A DNA stretch of 64,000 nt, taken from positions 62,001 through 126,000 of the forward strand of contig CAVXYK010000002.1 of NCBI GenBank assembly GCA_963765875.1, given 5' to 3'. The position numbers and the translations under genes were made by a program. The DNA comes from JAWKOK01 sp963765875 (GTDB lineage Bacteria; Chloroflexota; Anaerolineae; Caldilineales; Caldilineaceae). The notes under the pieces are model-generated. The model worked only from the letters and a program-made list of their open reading frames with translations. It searched no databases and was not told the DNA's origin. Shown piece by piece: positions 9,708-18,998 of this stretch; within the stretch, counting starts at the first letter, position 1; each line of letters begins with the position of its first letter.

Positions 9708-11912
9708 TTGAAAATCGCACGCAGGACAATCAATCTTTCGTTGGCCGTTCTGCTCACATCAGCTCTGCTTATCGCTCTTGGTAGACAGGCCACATTGGCC
9801 ATCGGTACCGACGCGTCAAGCGTTCAGCCTCAAATACAGGCAGCCTTAACCCCTATGCCGGCACAGAACGAACAGATATTGCCAGGCAAACTGCCCGGCA
9901 GGGCGTTGCTGCTCTTCACGGACCACTATACCGAGCCGGAGCATATTCGGCTTGGCGAGCGCTTTCGGCTGTACCTCGAAATTGAGAACCAAGGGCAACT
10001 TGCGGCGATAGGCTGGCGGACGGGATATCAGAGTTGCAATCTGGTGCCACCGAAAACCGCACCCGTGTTTGAAAGCGCATGTCAGCAAAAGGCACCTGAT
10101 CTGGCGCCTGGGCAAAAAGCATGGATTACCTATGACATGATATTCATCGATTGGCCACAAGATGGAATTTCAGATATCGGCTTTCAGCTATCGGAAGATG
10201 GCCAAGATGGTGAGCAGTCGCAAGTCACGGTCGTTCTTGATGTTCAGGATCCCCAGCCGAGTCTTGTGGTTACGGCACATCGAACAAACCCGGCTCAGGT
10301 ATATGACAGCAGACCCTTCGAACTCTATCTTGAGATCAAGAACGACGGCACGAAGCGAGCCAGCGGCTATCATATTGCCGGGGCCGACGGCAGTTGTGAT
10401 GCCGGCGATTTCACCATCCAGTCCCAGTGCAATCCGGCGTTGCCCAGCATTGATCCGGGTCATTCGGTCGAAATGGCGTTACAGATGTTAAGTGGCGACA
10501 TCACTGATTCCCCTGCAGCCAGAACTGCTACATTCAAGCTGATCAATGATGATGAAACAAAATCCCCCGATTTCGCCATCAGCATCGGTATTCAGGTGTT
10601 TGAGGGCATCACAGTCGTTTCCACTCAGCCGGTGACTGTTGGGCGACCATTCGTCGGCGCACACGTTGAGATCAAGCAAGTGTGGGCAACCGTAGTCTCC
10701 ACTGATGGCGCAAAATATGTTGCCCTGACAGTAGAAGTTGGGAACAAGGGCGCGAGCGAGGCCCGGAATATCGTGATCGATCTCTGTCCGCCCGGTTCAG
10801 ATCTAAAGCCTTACGACAATCATTGCCTAATTGAACTGACTGCGCCATTGGCGCCAGGACAGACGGCAAACGAAAGGGTGAGAATCGACCTGCCGCCGAA
10901 GGACATCGACACGCTTAGAGCTGGAGCTCGTGTGTACAACGTAGCCTATGATTTCTGGCATGTTGATGAATGGCTTCATGTGGCGCAAAACAATTTGCGG
11001 TTACCGCAGGTGATCGTAGTGGAAGACAAAGCGGCATCGCCGAGAATGGCCGACCTGGATCCATGCGCCAATCTCGACACGGCCGGCAAGCCGTCGATAT
11101 GTGTTACAGTGGCCAGTCTCAATGTTCGACAGGAACCCGGTACCACACATGCTCAAGTGGGTTCGCTATATCGCGGTGATGTGCGTGAGGTATTCAGCAA
11201 GGAGGTCATCTCTGATAGCAATAATCCTGAATGGTTGCAGATTGAGTTTGAAGGGGGCAAGGGCTGGGTATCCGCCCGCTATGTCAACAAGTATGACGTA
11301 ATCGCTATTCCGGAGACGACTCCTGACGGTGGGGCAGATCCAGACCCTGAGAACACGCCTTCGCCATCCACGACGGCAGAACCCGCGGAGGAAAACGCAG
11401 CCCTTGGGCCGGGAGGTGCGGCCCTGGATTCGTCACTATCAGGGCCGGCTTCAGACGCGACATCTAGCGTGCCGGCGCGACTCTTCATCGAGAATCCAAC
11501 CGTGATGCCGGAACATCCGACAGTCGGCGAGCAATTCGTGCTCACCTTCGACGTGCTCAATCCTCAGCAGGCGCCTGTCTCAGAAGTTGTCATTGCCATG
11601 ACGAGTGAGGAAATCGCCCCACTGGGCGTTGCAACCTATCGCGTGGGCCCATTGGCGGCGGGCCAACGGCGGTCTGTCTCGGCGCCAATGCTGCTCAAGC
11701 AAGCGCCGGCAACCGATTCTGTGGTCTTGGAACTGAATATGACCCTCTACGATGAGCATGGTGTCGGCGTCGAACTGCCGACAGAGCGGATCGGCTTCGC
11801 CTGGGTCGATGGACGAATTGCACTTGGTTCAGTCGCGCCCGCCGCGGCGACCCGTCCGATCTGGCAACGTTTTGTGCTGGGGTTTGTTGGTCTTGGGGCC
11901 GGTCCACGATGA
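9708..11912 (+). CDS. Exported protein with CARDB-like and SH3b domains
   Basis: The likely start is TTG at 9708, 7 bp after AAGGAGA, giving a clean signal peptide (NLSLAVLLTSALLIALG, ending near AQA-type residues ATLA). The frame is open further upstream, but that part overlaps the previous gene. The 734-residue product has two or three immunoglobulin-like CARDB-type modules (for example RPFELYLEIKNDG and KYVALTVEVGNKG). It then has an SH3b segment (SLNVRQEPGTTHAQVGSLYRG then GWVSARYVN), an acidic Pro/Thr-rich linker and a last beta-sandwich. It should lie on the cell surface as an adhesion or wall-binding protein. Its stop overlaps the next start (ATGATG). Confidence 0.7.
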   Translation: MKIARRTINLSLAVLLTSALLIALGRQATLAIGTDASSVQPQIQAALTPMPAQNEQILPGKLPGRALLLFTDHYTEPEHIRLGERFRLYLEIENQGQLAAIGWRTGYQSCNLVPPKTAPVFESACQQKAPDLAPGQKAWITYDMIFIDWPQDGISDIGFQLSEDGQDGEQSQVTVVLDVQDPQPSLVVTAHRTNPAQVYDSRPFELYLEIKNDGTKRASGYHIAGADGSCDAGDFTIQSQCNPALPSIDPGHSVEMALQMLSGDITDSPAARTATFKLINDDETKSPDFAISIGIQVFEGITVVSTQPVTVGRPFVGAHVEIKQVWATVVSTDGAKYVALTVEVGNKGASEARNIVIDLCPPGSDLKPYDNHCLIELTAPLAPGQTANERVRIDLPPKDIDTLRAGARVYNVAYDFWHVDEWLHVAQNNLRLPQVIVVEDKAASPRMADLDPCANLDTAGKPSICVTVASLNVRQEPGTTHAQVGSLYRGDVREVFSKEVISDSNNPEWLQIEFEGGKGWVSARYVNKYDVIAIPETTPDGGADPDPENTPSPSTTAEPAEENAALGPGGAALDSSLSGPASDATSSVPARLFIENPTVMPEHPTVGEQFVLTFDVLNPQQAPVSEVVIAMTSEEIAPLGVATYRVGPLAAGQRRSVSAPMLLKQAPATDSVVLELNMTLYDEHGVGVELPTERIGFAWVDGRIALGSVAPAAATRPIWQRFVLGFVGLGAGPR

Positions 11913-13192
11913 TGAAACTGCTGTTGACGCTACTGTTTGGCTCCACTCTGTTGTTTACCATCGCGACGGAAAGCAGCGCCGCGCCGCAAGGGCAAGATGG
12001 TTCCACTGCAACGGCAACCGAAACCCCAACGCCAGTTGCAACATCCACCAGTCCGCCAACCATCACGCCGACTATCGCGCCGACCATCACGCCCACGGCA
12101 ACCCCTGCTGAGATACGCTTGGTCGCCCGTGCCGTAGCCAACCCGCTGAATCCGATTGTGAACGAGACATTCTCGCTTTTTGTTCGCGTAGTCAATGAGG
12201 GCGGAGTCGATCTATATGGTCTGAACATCTATCTGCGCGATATCAATGCCGAGTGGGCGCTGACGCCGGCAGATGGTTTGCAAAACGTCTACTGGCCGGA
12301 GCTATTGAGCGGGGCGTCACAAGAGTTCGAACGACGCTATGTCTATCAACCTGTCAGTGGCAGTGGGCGAGAAATCGAGATTCGCGTTGAGTATGGGTAT
12401 ACGGAGAATCAAAAAGTGAAGCGGGGTGTATGGCGCGACCTGTTTACGCTTCAGATTCTGCAACCTACTGCCACAACGACAGCAACGCCGACGCCGACTA
12501 GGACAGCAACATCGACTGCAACGCCGACGCCGACTAGAACAGCAACATCAACGCCAACCGGGACATCTGTCCCCGTGCCAATCCAACCGCCAGCCTCGGT
12601 CCCAAGCCCCGTAGCACCGGAAGAGGTGAGAATTGTGGTTGAGCTGGTGACGCCGATAGCCGAAACTCACGGCCAGCTGCCAGACTGGTCAGTACAGAAT
12701 GTACCTGGGCAACCCTATAGCGAGACTAGGCCGCAAACTCACGTGTACAGAGGGTATCAATATCCGGCTGATATCTTTACTCTAAATGATGAACCCCAAG
12801 TGTGCGCGCTGCCCGCATCGTCCCGGCAGTTGCTCCTCGATCTTGGAAAGACACCGCTGGCCGTTCATCCAGGCGAGTTTTTCACCATGGATTTGACCAT
12901 GCAGAACATTGGTGCAGAAGATATCTTCGATCTCTTTATGACCTGGCGGGGTTTTCAATATTCAGGCGACGGTGAGGAGTTCATATTCATCCATGCATCG
13001 GCACAGAACTGGTTGATTGGTCCAGTGCCGGCCGGCGAAGAGAGCGAGCCCACTGGAAAAACCTTCTTCGTAAGCAACGACGCACCCGCGGGGCTTCACT
13101 CCGGATTGTATGAAGTCACATATGTTGTCGGCGACCGCAGTGAGTGTCGCACAGAGTTCGAGATCAATCTGTTTGTCATGATAGAACAATAA
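11909..13192 (+). CDS. Exported beta-sandwich protein with Pro/Thr linkers
   Basis: A 427-residue exported protein. A signal peptide (MMKLLLTLLFGSTLLFTIA) is followed by a Thr/Pro linker, a CARDB-like domain (NPIVNETFSLFVRVVNEGG), a second Thr/Pro/Ala linker built on a 36-bp DNA repeat, and a C-terminal beta-rich domain (PGEFFTMDLTMQNIGAEDIF). It overlaps the previous gene by four bases, so the two are coupled. The linkers look like spacers that hold a module away from the cell wall. No enzyme motif is visible. Surface display is well supported; the role is not known. Confidence 0.65.
   Translation: MMKLLLTLLFGSTLLFTIATESSAAPQGQDGSTATATETPTPVATSTSPPTITPTIAPTITPTATPAEIRLVARAVANPLNPIVNETFSLFVRVVNEGGVDLYGLNIYLRDINAEWALTPADGLQNVYWPELLSGASQEFERRYVYQPVSGSGREIEIRVEYGYTENQKVKRGVWRDLFTLQILQPTATTTATPTPTRTATSTATPTPTRTATSTPTGTSVPVPIQPPASVPSPVAPEEVRIVVELVTPIAETHGQLPDWSVQNVPGQPYSETRPQTHVYRGYQYPADIFTLNDEPQVCALPASSRQLLLDLGKTPLAVHPGEFFTMDLTMQNIGAEDIFDLFMTWRGFQYSGDGEEFIFIHASAQNWLIGPVPAGEESEPTGKTFFVSNDAPAGLHSGLYEVTYVVGDRSECRTEFEINLFVMIEQ
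12482..12549 (+). repeat. 36-bp tandem repeat coding for a Thr/Pro linker
   Basis: Two copies of a 32-bp block begin at 12482 and 12518, a period of 36 bp (12 codons), differing by one base. They encode the ATPTPTRTATST-type linker. In-frame repeat length means copy-number change would only lengthen or shorten the linker. Confidence 0.7.
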
Positions 13193-13222
13193 CGACCGAG
13201 ACGAAATCAGCAGGAGACCGGT

Positions 13223-13990
13223 ATGGTACAAATTTCGGCCAAGAAATCGCATGTTTGCAGGCTATGTGCCGGAACCCTATTCGCAGGATTACTGCTGCTG
13301 ACTGGGCTGTTCCAAGAAGCGAAACTTGGAGCGGCCATGACCTTGGCGCCTGAGCCATTGCTCTCCAACACAGTTGAGATCAGCACAAGTCACTCCATTT
13401 ATCTACCCCTGATATGGGTGACCGATACGACCATCAGTGACAAAGGGTTTGAAGAGGGAGGCACCACGTGGCAGGCGTATTCTTTGAATGGGCAAGATCT
13501 GATCCTGCCGTCGTCTCAACTTCCAGTCCCCCCTAATTCCGGTCAATGGGCCGCCCGTCTGGGTGGCATCGACAATGAAATATCCATGCTTTCACAGACG
13601 ATCGCCATCCAAAAGGAAAATACCTGTTTGACCTATCAAGTCTGGATTCAATCAGCCGACAGCTGCGAGGTTGATTTTGGCGGCGTGGGCGTCAATGGGA
13701 TTTGGTTTATGGTGGAACCGCTCTGTGCCGGCACCGCGACTGGACGCTGGGTACCCAGACATGTGGATATGGAAGCCCGCGTGTCCACGGCGCTAACGCC
13801 AACCCTTGTGCTTAACTTTGCCGCCATCACGGACTATTCTGTGGCAAGCACCATGATCGTTGACGACATTGCCTTTCAAGGGAATTCACAGTGCGACGAT
13901 TCTACCGAGTCGTTTCGTATGGTCCGCAACATCGATCATCTGATCGGCCAACCGATTGATGACCCAACTGCCCTACGGGTTGAAGAGTAG
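13223..13990 (+). CDS. Exported jelly-roll-type protein with YLPLI motif
   Basis: A 255-residue protein. An N-terminal hydrophobic segment (GTLFAGLLLLTGLF) acts as signal peptide. After it comes HSIYLPLIW, a motif found just after the signal peptide in many exported Chloroflexota proteins. The rest (about 75-230) looks like a carbohydrate-binding-type jelly roll: DKGFEEGGTTWQAYS, then WAARLGG, CLTYQVWIQS and STMIVDDIAFQG. The start follows AGGAGA. It is the third exported protein in a row on this strand and probably belongs to the same surface block. Ligand unknown. Confidence 0.65.
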   Translation: MVQISAKKSHVCRLCAGTLFAGLLLLTGLFQEAKLGAAMTLAPEPLLSNTVEISTSHSIYLPLIWVTDTTISDKGFEEGGTTWQAYSLNGQDLILPSSQLPVPPNSGQWAARLGGIDNEISMLSQTIAIQKENTCLTYQVWIQSADSCEVDFGGVGVNGIWFMVEPLCAGTATGRWVPRHVDMEARVSTALTPTLVLNFAAITDYSVASTMIVDDIAFQGNSQCDDSTESFRMVRNIDHLIGQPIDDPTALRVEE

Positions 13991-14079
13991 GCTCGGCCTC
14001 TTTCCCTGAATCTGCCGTCCCCATTTCGGAGAGCCGGCAACGACGGAAATGATGATCTACGAAGAGCACGAATGTACAC

Positions 14080-14960
14080 GAAGGCGGCGTCAGTTGCGCC
14101 AGCGCGTCGTAGAGCGCGGCGCTCTGCTGCCAGTCTGGCTCTGCGGCGGGTCGTACATGTGCATGGCAAGCGGCGATTGTGGCCTGCAACGTGTGCGGGC
14201 CTAGGGCATCGCCCAACTGCTCGGCCCGTGCCGGCCAGCCAGACCGCGGTTGATCAGCAGGCGATTCAATTGGCCCCGATTCTGATCGAGCAGTAGATTC
14301 GGCTCCCCGGCCGGGCCGACACGAGCCTGCAGGTGCGAGGCCTGAATCTCCATCAGCGCCACCAGACCGTGGCGGTGGCCGAATAGCCCTCGTTGAAGAT
14401 GAGGTAGATCACCTCCAATACCGACGCTGGGCGCGCCATCCGTTGGCTGCCTTCGGGAATTATGAAGGGGATCTGTGTGGCAGAGAGCGTCCGTTTCGCG
14501 CGTGCGATCCGTTGGGCAATGGTTGGCGTCGGCGTCAGAAAAGTGCGGGCGATCTCACTTGTGGCGAGCCCGCCCAGCAGCTGGAAGCTCAAGGCAACCC
14601 GCGCCTCGATGGAGAGCACGGGATGGCAGGCGATGAAGATCAGGCGCAGTAGATCGTCGTCGATATCGTCGTTCACAATCTGCTCGAAATCCGGGGCGTC
14701 TGTTTTTCCCACCTCTTCCAGCCGGCGACTCCACTCCAAGGGTTTGCGTTCCGACAGTTGATCGCGCCGGATGCGGTCAATGGCACGGGGTTGTCCGGCA
14801 CGCCATCCGATGGCCACTGCTCCAGCGCGGCCACGAGGGCGTCCTGCGTCAGGTTCTCGGGCAGGCTCACATCGCCGAACAGCCGGGCAAGCGTGGCGAC
14901 GAGCCTGGCCGATTCGATACGCCAGATCGCCTCGACGGTGTGCCGGGCGAAGGTTTGCAC
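14080..14960 (-). pseudogene. ECF42-type RNA polymerase sigma factor, decayed
   Basis: Pieces of an ECF sigma factor with the C-terminal extension of the ECF42 group lie in several minus-strand frames. The N-terminal part has VEAIWRIESARLVATLARL and ALVAALEQWPSDGVPDNP (14673-14940). The sigma-4 region has DDLLRLIFIACHPVLS, then LLGGLATSEIARTFL and YLIFNEGYSAT (14360-14700). The tail has LMEIQASHLQARVGPAGEP and LGPHTLQATIAACHAHVRP (14082-14340). Between NEGYSAT and LMEIQASH about 25-30 expected residues are missing, and the C-terminus is cut after ALAQLTPP. Real deletions make this true decay, not just sequencing error. Its usual YCII/DGPF partner gene is not seen here. Confidence 0.7.
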
Positions 14961-15197
14961 TAGGCGATCTTCCCCCTGCCTTTGAACAAGTCTCGGCCCG
15001 CGTTGTTGCCGTTCGGAAGGTCGTTGAGTTGCAGCCGGCCAGCCGGTCAGAATGGGTGGTGGGTCAATAGCGAGGGGGGAGCGGTCAACCGATACGCCAT
15101 TGGACGTCATACCATTCGCACATGGGTCATGCCGTCTAATCTGGGTTGATTGGCAGATGGACGCTCGTGAGGCAGCTTGCAGGCAACGCGGCCCCTA

Positions 15198-18100
15198 TCA
15201 ACCTGTGATATGCACAGCCGGCTCGCCCAGAGCGGCCAGAATATCGTCGACTGTAGCCCAGAGATCTCTCGCCTCGCCCCGAGCTTTGGCGCGCTGCCGC
15301 TGCTCCGGTGCGAGCGTCTCCGCATATTCATCGATGTAGCGGCCGGTGATATCTTGGCGGTAGACCGAGTTGCCAAAGTAGGGATGCTGCATCGCGAATG
15401 CGTGTAGTTCAAGACCGTATTCGACTTGGCCGGCGTCGGCGATCAGCAGAGAATAGGATTGTACCGCAAAGCGGGCTGGCGCAAAGGCTTCGATGGGTTT
15501 GGCAATCTGCAATGCTTCACGCACATAGGCCATGGCCGAGTCGTGCCGGCCCAGCGCGCGCTCGACCAGTGCCAGGGTAGCCAGGACAATTGCATATTCG
15601 TCCTGTTGGCCGATGGCGCGCATGCCCGACGCAGATTCGAGCAGATATCGCTGCGCCTGGACGAATCGGCCCAGCGCCAGCGCGTTGCCGCCGAGGCCCA
15701 GATCATTCATGGCGAAACCTCGCTGTGATTCGACCGAACGAAGCAGTACTCTGGCAGTCAGATAGGCGTGTTGCGCCGCGGTATAGTGCCCGCGGTTAGC
15801 GATATTCCAGCCCAAAATGTGCAGAGCGAAGGCATGCAGGTTGCGGTCGCCCAACGTTTTAGCATCCTCGATAGCACTTCGCTGCAGGGGTTCAGCTTCC
15901 CCAAATCGACCCAAGTACATCAATGTCGACGCCATTTCAAAACGACTATTGGCTGCCCCGCACCGGTCGCCCAGTGCCTCATATAGTTCGACACTCTCCT
16001 GGCTGACGCGGTGCGCCTCTTCTATCTGTCCCTGGATGTGGTAGAACTGAGCAAGGGTGACCAATACTTTCGCTGTGGAGCGACGATCTCCTGTGAGGCG
16101 TATTTTAGCAAGGCTTGCCTCCAGAATCAGCCCCGCTTCTTCCACACGACCCAGATTCCGGAGCAAGAGACCAAGCCTATTCTCAACTTGGCATTGCCAC
16201 CAGGTTTCGGACGCCTGGCGAAAGAGTAGTTGGCTATTTCGCCACAAGCGTTCTGCTCCTCCGCGATCACCATCCTCGATGACGATTCCCATCTGATAGA
16301 GCGCGATGGCTCGCGTCACGCCTATCTCTTCACCTGTATGCTCAAGCCGATCAAGATGGTCGAGCGCTTCGGCGATGGTTGTCTCGGCCGCGTCTATGTT
16401 GCGCAGAATAAAGTAATAACGTCCCAACCAGACCATCAACCTGGCCAAGAGCACTCCGGCCGCAATGTCGTTGGCTTCCTGAAGTTCGGCAATTGCCTCC
16501 TGGCAAGCGTGCACCGCTACCTGGTAGCGGCTGCGCCATTCATAGTAGATACAAAGCCCGTCAAGCATCTGTGCCAGTTCGCCTGTTGCCTTGTCCTCGA
16601 CTGCGTGCCGCCAAGCCAGTCGAACATTGTCGATCTCAGCCGTGAACTCACTGAGCGCGGTGAGTTGCTCGTTGCTGCGCAGACGGATGCTCCATTCTGC
16701 GACCGATTCAGCGTAGGCACGATAGTGCCGAACACGAGTCTGCTCCGCCAGCGCCGGCACGGTTTCCAGTTGCTCGTTTCCGAATTGGCGCAGCAATTCA
16801 TGGATCGCATACCGACCATCTGATTCGAGTTGAAGTAACGATTTCTCGGCAAATGTCTTGAGCCGGCGCAGCGAGGCCCCGGCGACACGGCGCGCCCGCT
16901 GCGCGTTGAATCCCCCACGGAAGATCGAAAGGCCGGCGAAGACGCGCTGATCGTTTTCATCAAGCAACTGCCACGAATGGGAGAGCACGCTGCGCATGCT
17001 GCGTTGGCGTTCGGGCAACGCCTGCCAGTCGACGCTCAGCAGGTCGATGCCGGCCGTTTCATGTTCGCCGGGCTCCTCCGCCAGCCGCTGGGCAATCTGG
17101 ACGGGAGGCAATACGTCGCTCCACGCCGCGGCCAGCAAAATGCCCAGCGGCATGCCCGCGACCTGTTTGCAGATCTGGCCGATGGCGCGCAGGTCCTCGT
17201 CATTCGGCTCGAAATCTGCATTCAGTCGGCGAGCGTGATGGAGGAATAGAGCGGCTGCATCGTCGGTCTGTGCCATCAAAGAGTCGGCGGGCTCATGTGG
17301 TAGCGACTCAAGCAATCCAAGACCGCCGACGACCAGCACCTGTTCACCCGGTGCATTCAGGCGGACGCGGGACGTGGCCAGCACGAAGACATTCTGCGCT
17401 GCCTGCAACAGCTCGGTGATTAAGGGAAGCGCGGCCAAGAGGTGCTCGAAGTTGTCCAGCACGAGCAGTAGCTGGCGAGTCCGGAGATAGTCGATGAGTT
17501 GGCGGCGGATATCCTGGTCTTTGCTGAACGAACAGCCGACCGCTTCGGCGATGGCCGGCAAGACTCCCTGCGGCGCGTCAAGCCCGGCCAGGGCGACAAA
17601 GGCTGCACCGTCGGCAAAACAATCGGCTGTTTCCGATGCAGCAACGATGGCAAGGTGCGTCTTGCCGGAGCCACCCGGCCCTACCAGACTGACGAACCGG
17701 CATTCCTGACCGGCCAGGATGCCCTGCAAGGCCGCCAGTTCGGCCTTGCGACCGAAAAGCGGTGTGAGCATCGCCGGTATGTTGATTGACGATGCGCTGC
17801 CGCCGGCTCGCCGCCGCCGAATTCGCGCAGCCAGCGTCTCTGTTTCGACCGACGGCTCGACGCCCAGCTCATCGGCCAGGGTCTGGCGGCAACGTTCATA
17901 CTGGGCCAATGCGGCTGTGTGCTGTCCACTCTCTGCCAGCACACGAATGACGGTCCGGTGCGCTTCTTCCTGCCACGGATCCAGGACTAACCATCGGGCG
18001 GCAAAGTCGAGCGCCGGCTCCGGCAAAGCCCGCGCTTCGTAGACGTCGACGAGCAGCCGGAATTGCTCGCCGGCGAGCCGTCGATAGTGTTCGCGCTGGA

Positions 18101-18587
18101 TCGCAAGCCATTCGCCGAACTCGGGACAATCGTCCAAGTCGATGCCTGCAAGGAAATCACCGCCATAGTGCTCGACCGCGGTCCGCAATCTCTGAACACA
18201 GGACTCACAACTGTGCAGATCGGCGTGTGCATGCGTTCGGCATCTTTCCAGGGCAGTCGTCAACGCTTGCGTATCGAACCAATGGTCGGCGCCCTCATTG
18301 AACTGGAGCGTGCGCGATCCGATCGTCAAAAAGGGCGGATCCGCGTGATGATCATCGATGGCACGGCGCAGTGTGTAGAGCGCCTGGCTCAGGCTCTGCA
18401 ACGCGTGCCGACGTTCCTGATCCGGCCAGAAGAGCGCAGCAAGGTGATCACGGCGATGTGCACGGTCCGCCTCGATCGCCAGATAGACGAGCAGTGCGCG
18501 TGCCTTGTCGTAGTCAATGCGATCTGCCGGATGGCCATCCACAGTGACCGAGAAGGCGCCCAGGAGTTGCAGTGATAGCCGGGACAT
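15198..18587 (-). CDS. SARP-family regulator with ATPase and TPR domains
   Basis: A giant transcription regulator of about 1,129 residues. Residues 1-95 are an OmpR-type winged helix (LSLQLLGAFSVTVDG then KARALLVYLA). The bacterial transcriptional activation domain follows to about 250. Next is an STAND-type ATPase with Walker A GPGGSGKT and Walker B LLLVLDNFEH, then a long TPR array (about 600-1100). Such proteins bind DNA when a signal is sensed by the TPR part. I chose ATG at 18587 because GGAAGG lies just ahead; an ATG six codons upstream is possible. It is divergent from the small gene at 18768 and the beta-helix lipoprotein, which it may control, though no operator was identified. Confidence 0.85.
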   Translation of the reverse strand: MSRLSLQLLGAFSVTVDGHPADRIDYDKARALLVYLAIEADRAHRRDHLAALFWPDQERRHALQSLSQALYTLRRAIDDHHADPPFLTIGSRTLQFNEGADHWFDTQALTTALERCRTHAHADLHSCESCVQRLRTAVEHYGGDFLAGIDLDDCPEFGEWLAIQREHYRRLAGEQFRLLVDVYEARALPEPALDFAARWLVLDPWQEEAHRTVIRVLAESGQHTAALAQYERCRQTLADELGVEPSVETETLAARIRRRRAGGSASSINIPAMLTPLFGRKAELAALQGILAGQECRFVSLVGPGGSGKTHLAIVAASETADCFADGAAFVALAGLDAPQGVLPAIAEAVGCSFSKDQDIRRQLIDYLRTRQLLLVLDNFEHLLAALPLITELLQAAQNVFVLATSRVRLNAPGEQVLVVGGLGLLESLPHEPADSLMAQTDDAAALFLHHARRLNADFEPNDEDLRAIGQICKQVAGMPLGILLAAAWSDVLPPVQIAQRLAEEPGEHETAGIDLLSVDWQALPERQRSMRSVLSHSWQLLDENDQRVFAGLSIFRGGFNAQRARRVAGASLRRLKTFAEKSLLQLESDGRYAIHELLRQFGNEQLETVPALAEQTRVRHYRAYAESVAEWSIRLRSNEQLTALSEFTAEIDNVRLAWRHAVEDKATGELAQMLDGLCIYYEWRSRYQVAVHACQEAIAELQEANDIAAGVLLARLMVWLGRYYFILRNIDAAETTIAEALDHLDRLEHTGEEIGVTRAIALYQMGIVIEDGDRGGAERLWRNSQLLFRQASETWWQCQVENRLGLLLRNLGRVEEAGLILEASLAKIRLTGDRRSTAKVLVTLAQFYHIQGQIEEAHRVSQESVELYEALGDRCGAANSRFEMASTLMYLGRFGEAEPLQRSAIEDAKTLGDRNLHAFALHILGWNIANRGHYTAAQHAYLTARVLLRSVESQRGFAMNDLGLGGNALALGRFVQAQRYLLESASGMRAIGQQDEYAIVLATLALVERALGRHDSAMAYVREALQIAKPIEAFAPARFAVQSYSLLIADAGQVEYGLELHAFAMQHPYFGNSVYRQDITGRYIDEYAETLAPEQRQRAKARGEARDLWATVDDILAALGEPAVHITG

Positions 18588-18767
18588 GGCGAAAGAGCCT
18601 TCCATCGAATGACAGCAGGTGCGATGGTTCGCTACCAGTATACCGCAATTTCGGCCGTCAGCTTACTCACTTTGAGAGTTTCTTGAGAGCATTCCACTAC
18701 TGTGAGGGCAGGTCGTTGAGAAAGAGAGGGAGGCTCTCGGGACTGAGCCAATGATGAGAGTGGCGCT

Positions 18768-18998
18768 ATGGTCGATGAGCGGAAAGTATCCGTGGCCTAT
18801 CTGTTGCGTCTGTGGCGGGCCAATCACAGTAGGAAAGACGCAGCGGCGATCACCTGGCACGCCTCGCTGGAGCAGGTGGACAGCGGCGAGCGGATCGGAT
18901 TTGGCAACCTGGATGAACTCTTCAGCTTTCTGGACGAAGAAGTGAAACGACGCAACCGAAATCCCGCGAACCGTGAAAGGAGAATGCAAGATGAGTAG
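18768..18998 (+). CDS. Small conserved protein coupled to the beta-helix lipoprotein
   Basis: A 76-residue protein with LLRLWRANHSRKDAAAITW, then WHASLEQVDSGERIGFGNLDELFSFLDEE. I recall short Chloroflexota proteins of this pattern (a WRASL segment, then GERRGF, then LEELFAFL), but no function is known. Its end overlaps the next gene start by 8 bases, so the two are translated together. It is transcribed away from the SARP regulator across a 180-bp gap. The residues look like a small alpha/beta fold with a final helix; no signal peptide. It is a plausible target or partner of the regulator. Confidence 0.55.
   Translation: MVDERKVSVAYLLRLWRANHSRKDAAAITWHASLEQVDSGERIGFGNLDELFSFLDEEVKRRNRNPANRERRMQDE

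Noticed and set aside
12482..12549. Start of a CRISPR or minisatellite
   Set aside because: Two in-frame copies of 36 bp encode a Thr/Pro linker in an exported protein.
14443..15070. Plus-strand ORFs across the sigma factor remnant
   Set aside because: They are opposite frames of the decayed minus-strand gene and have no family pattern.
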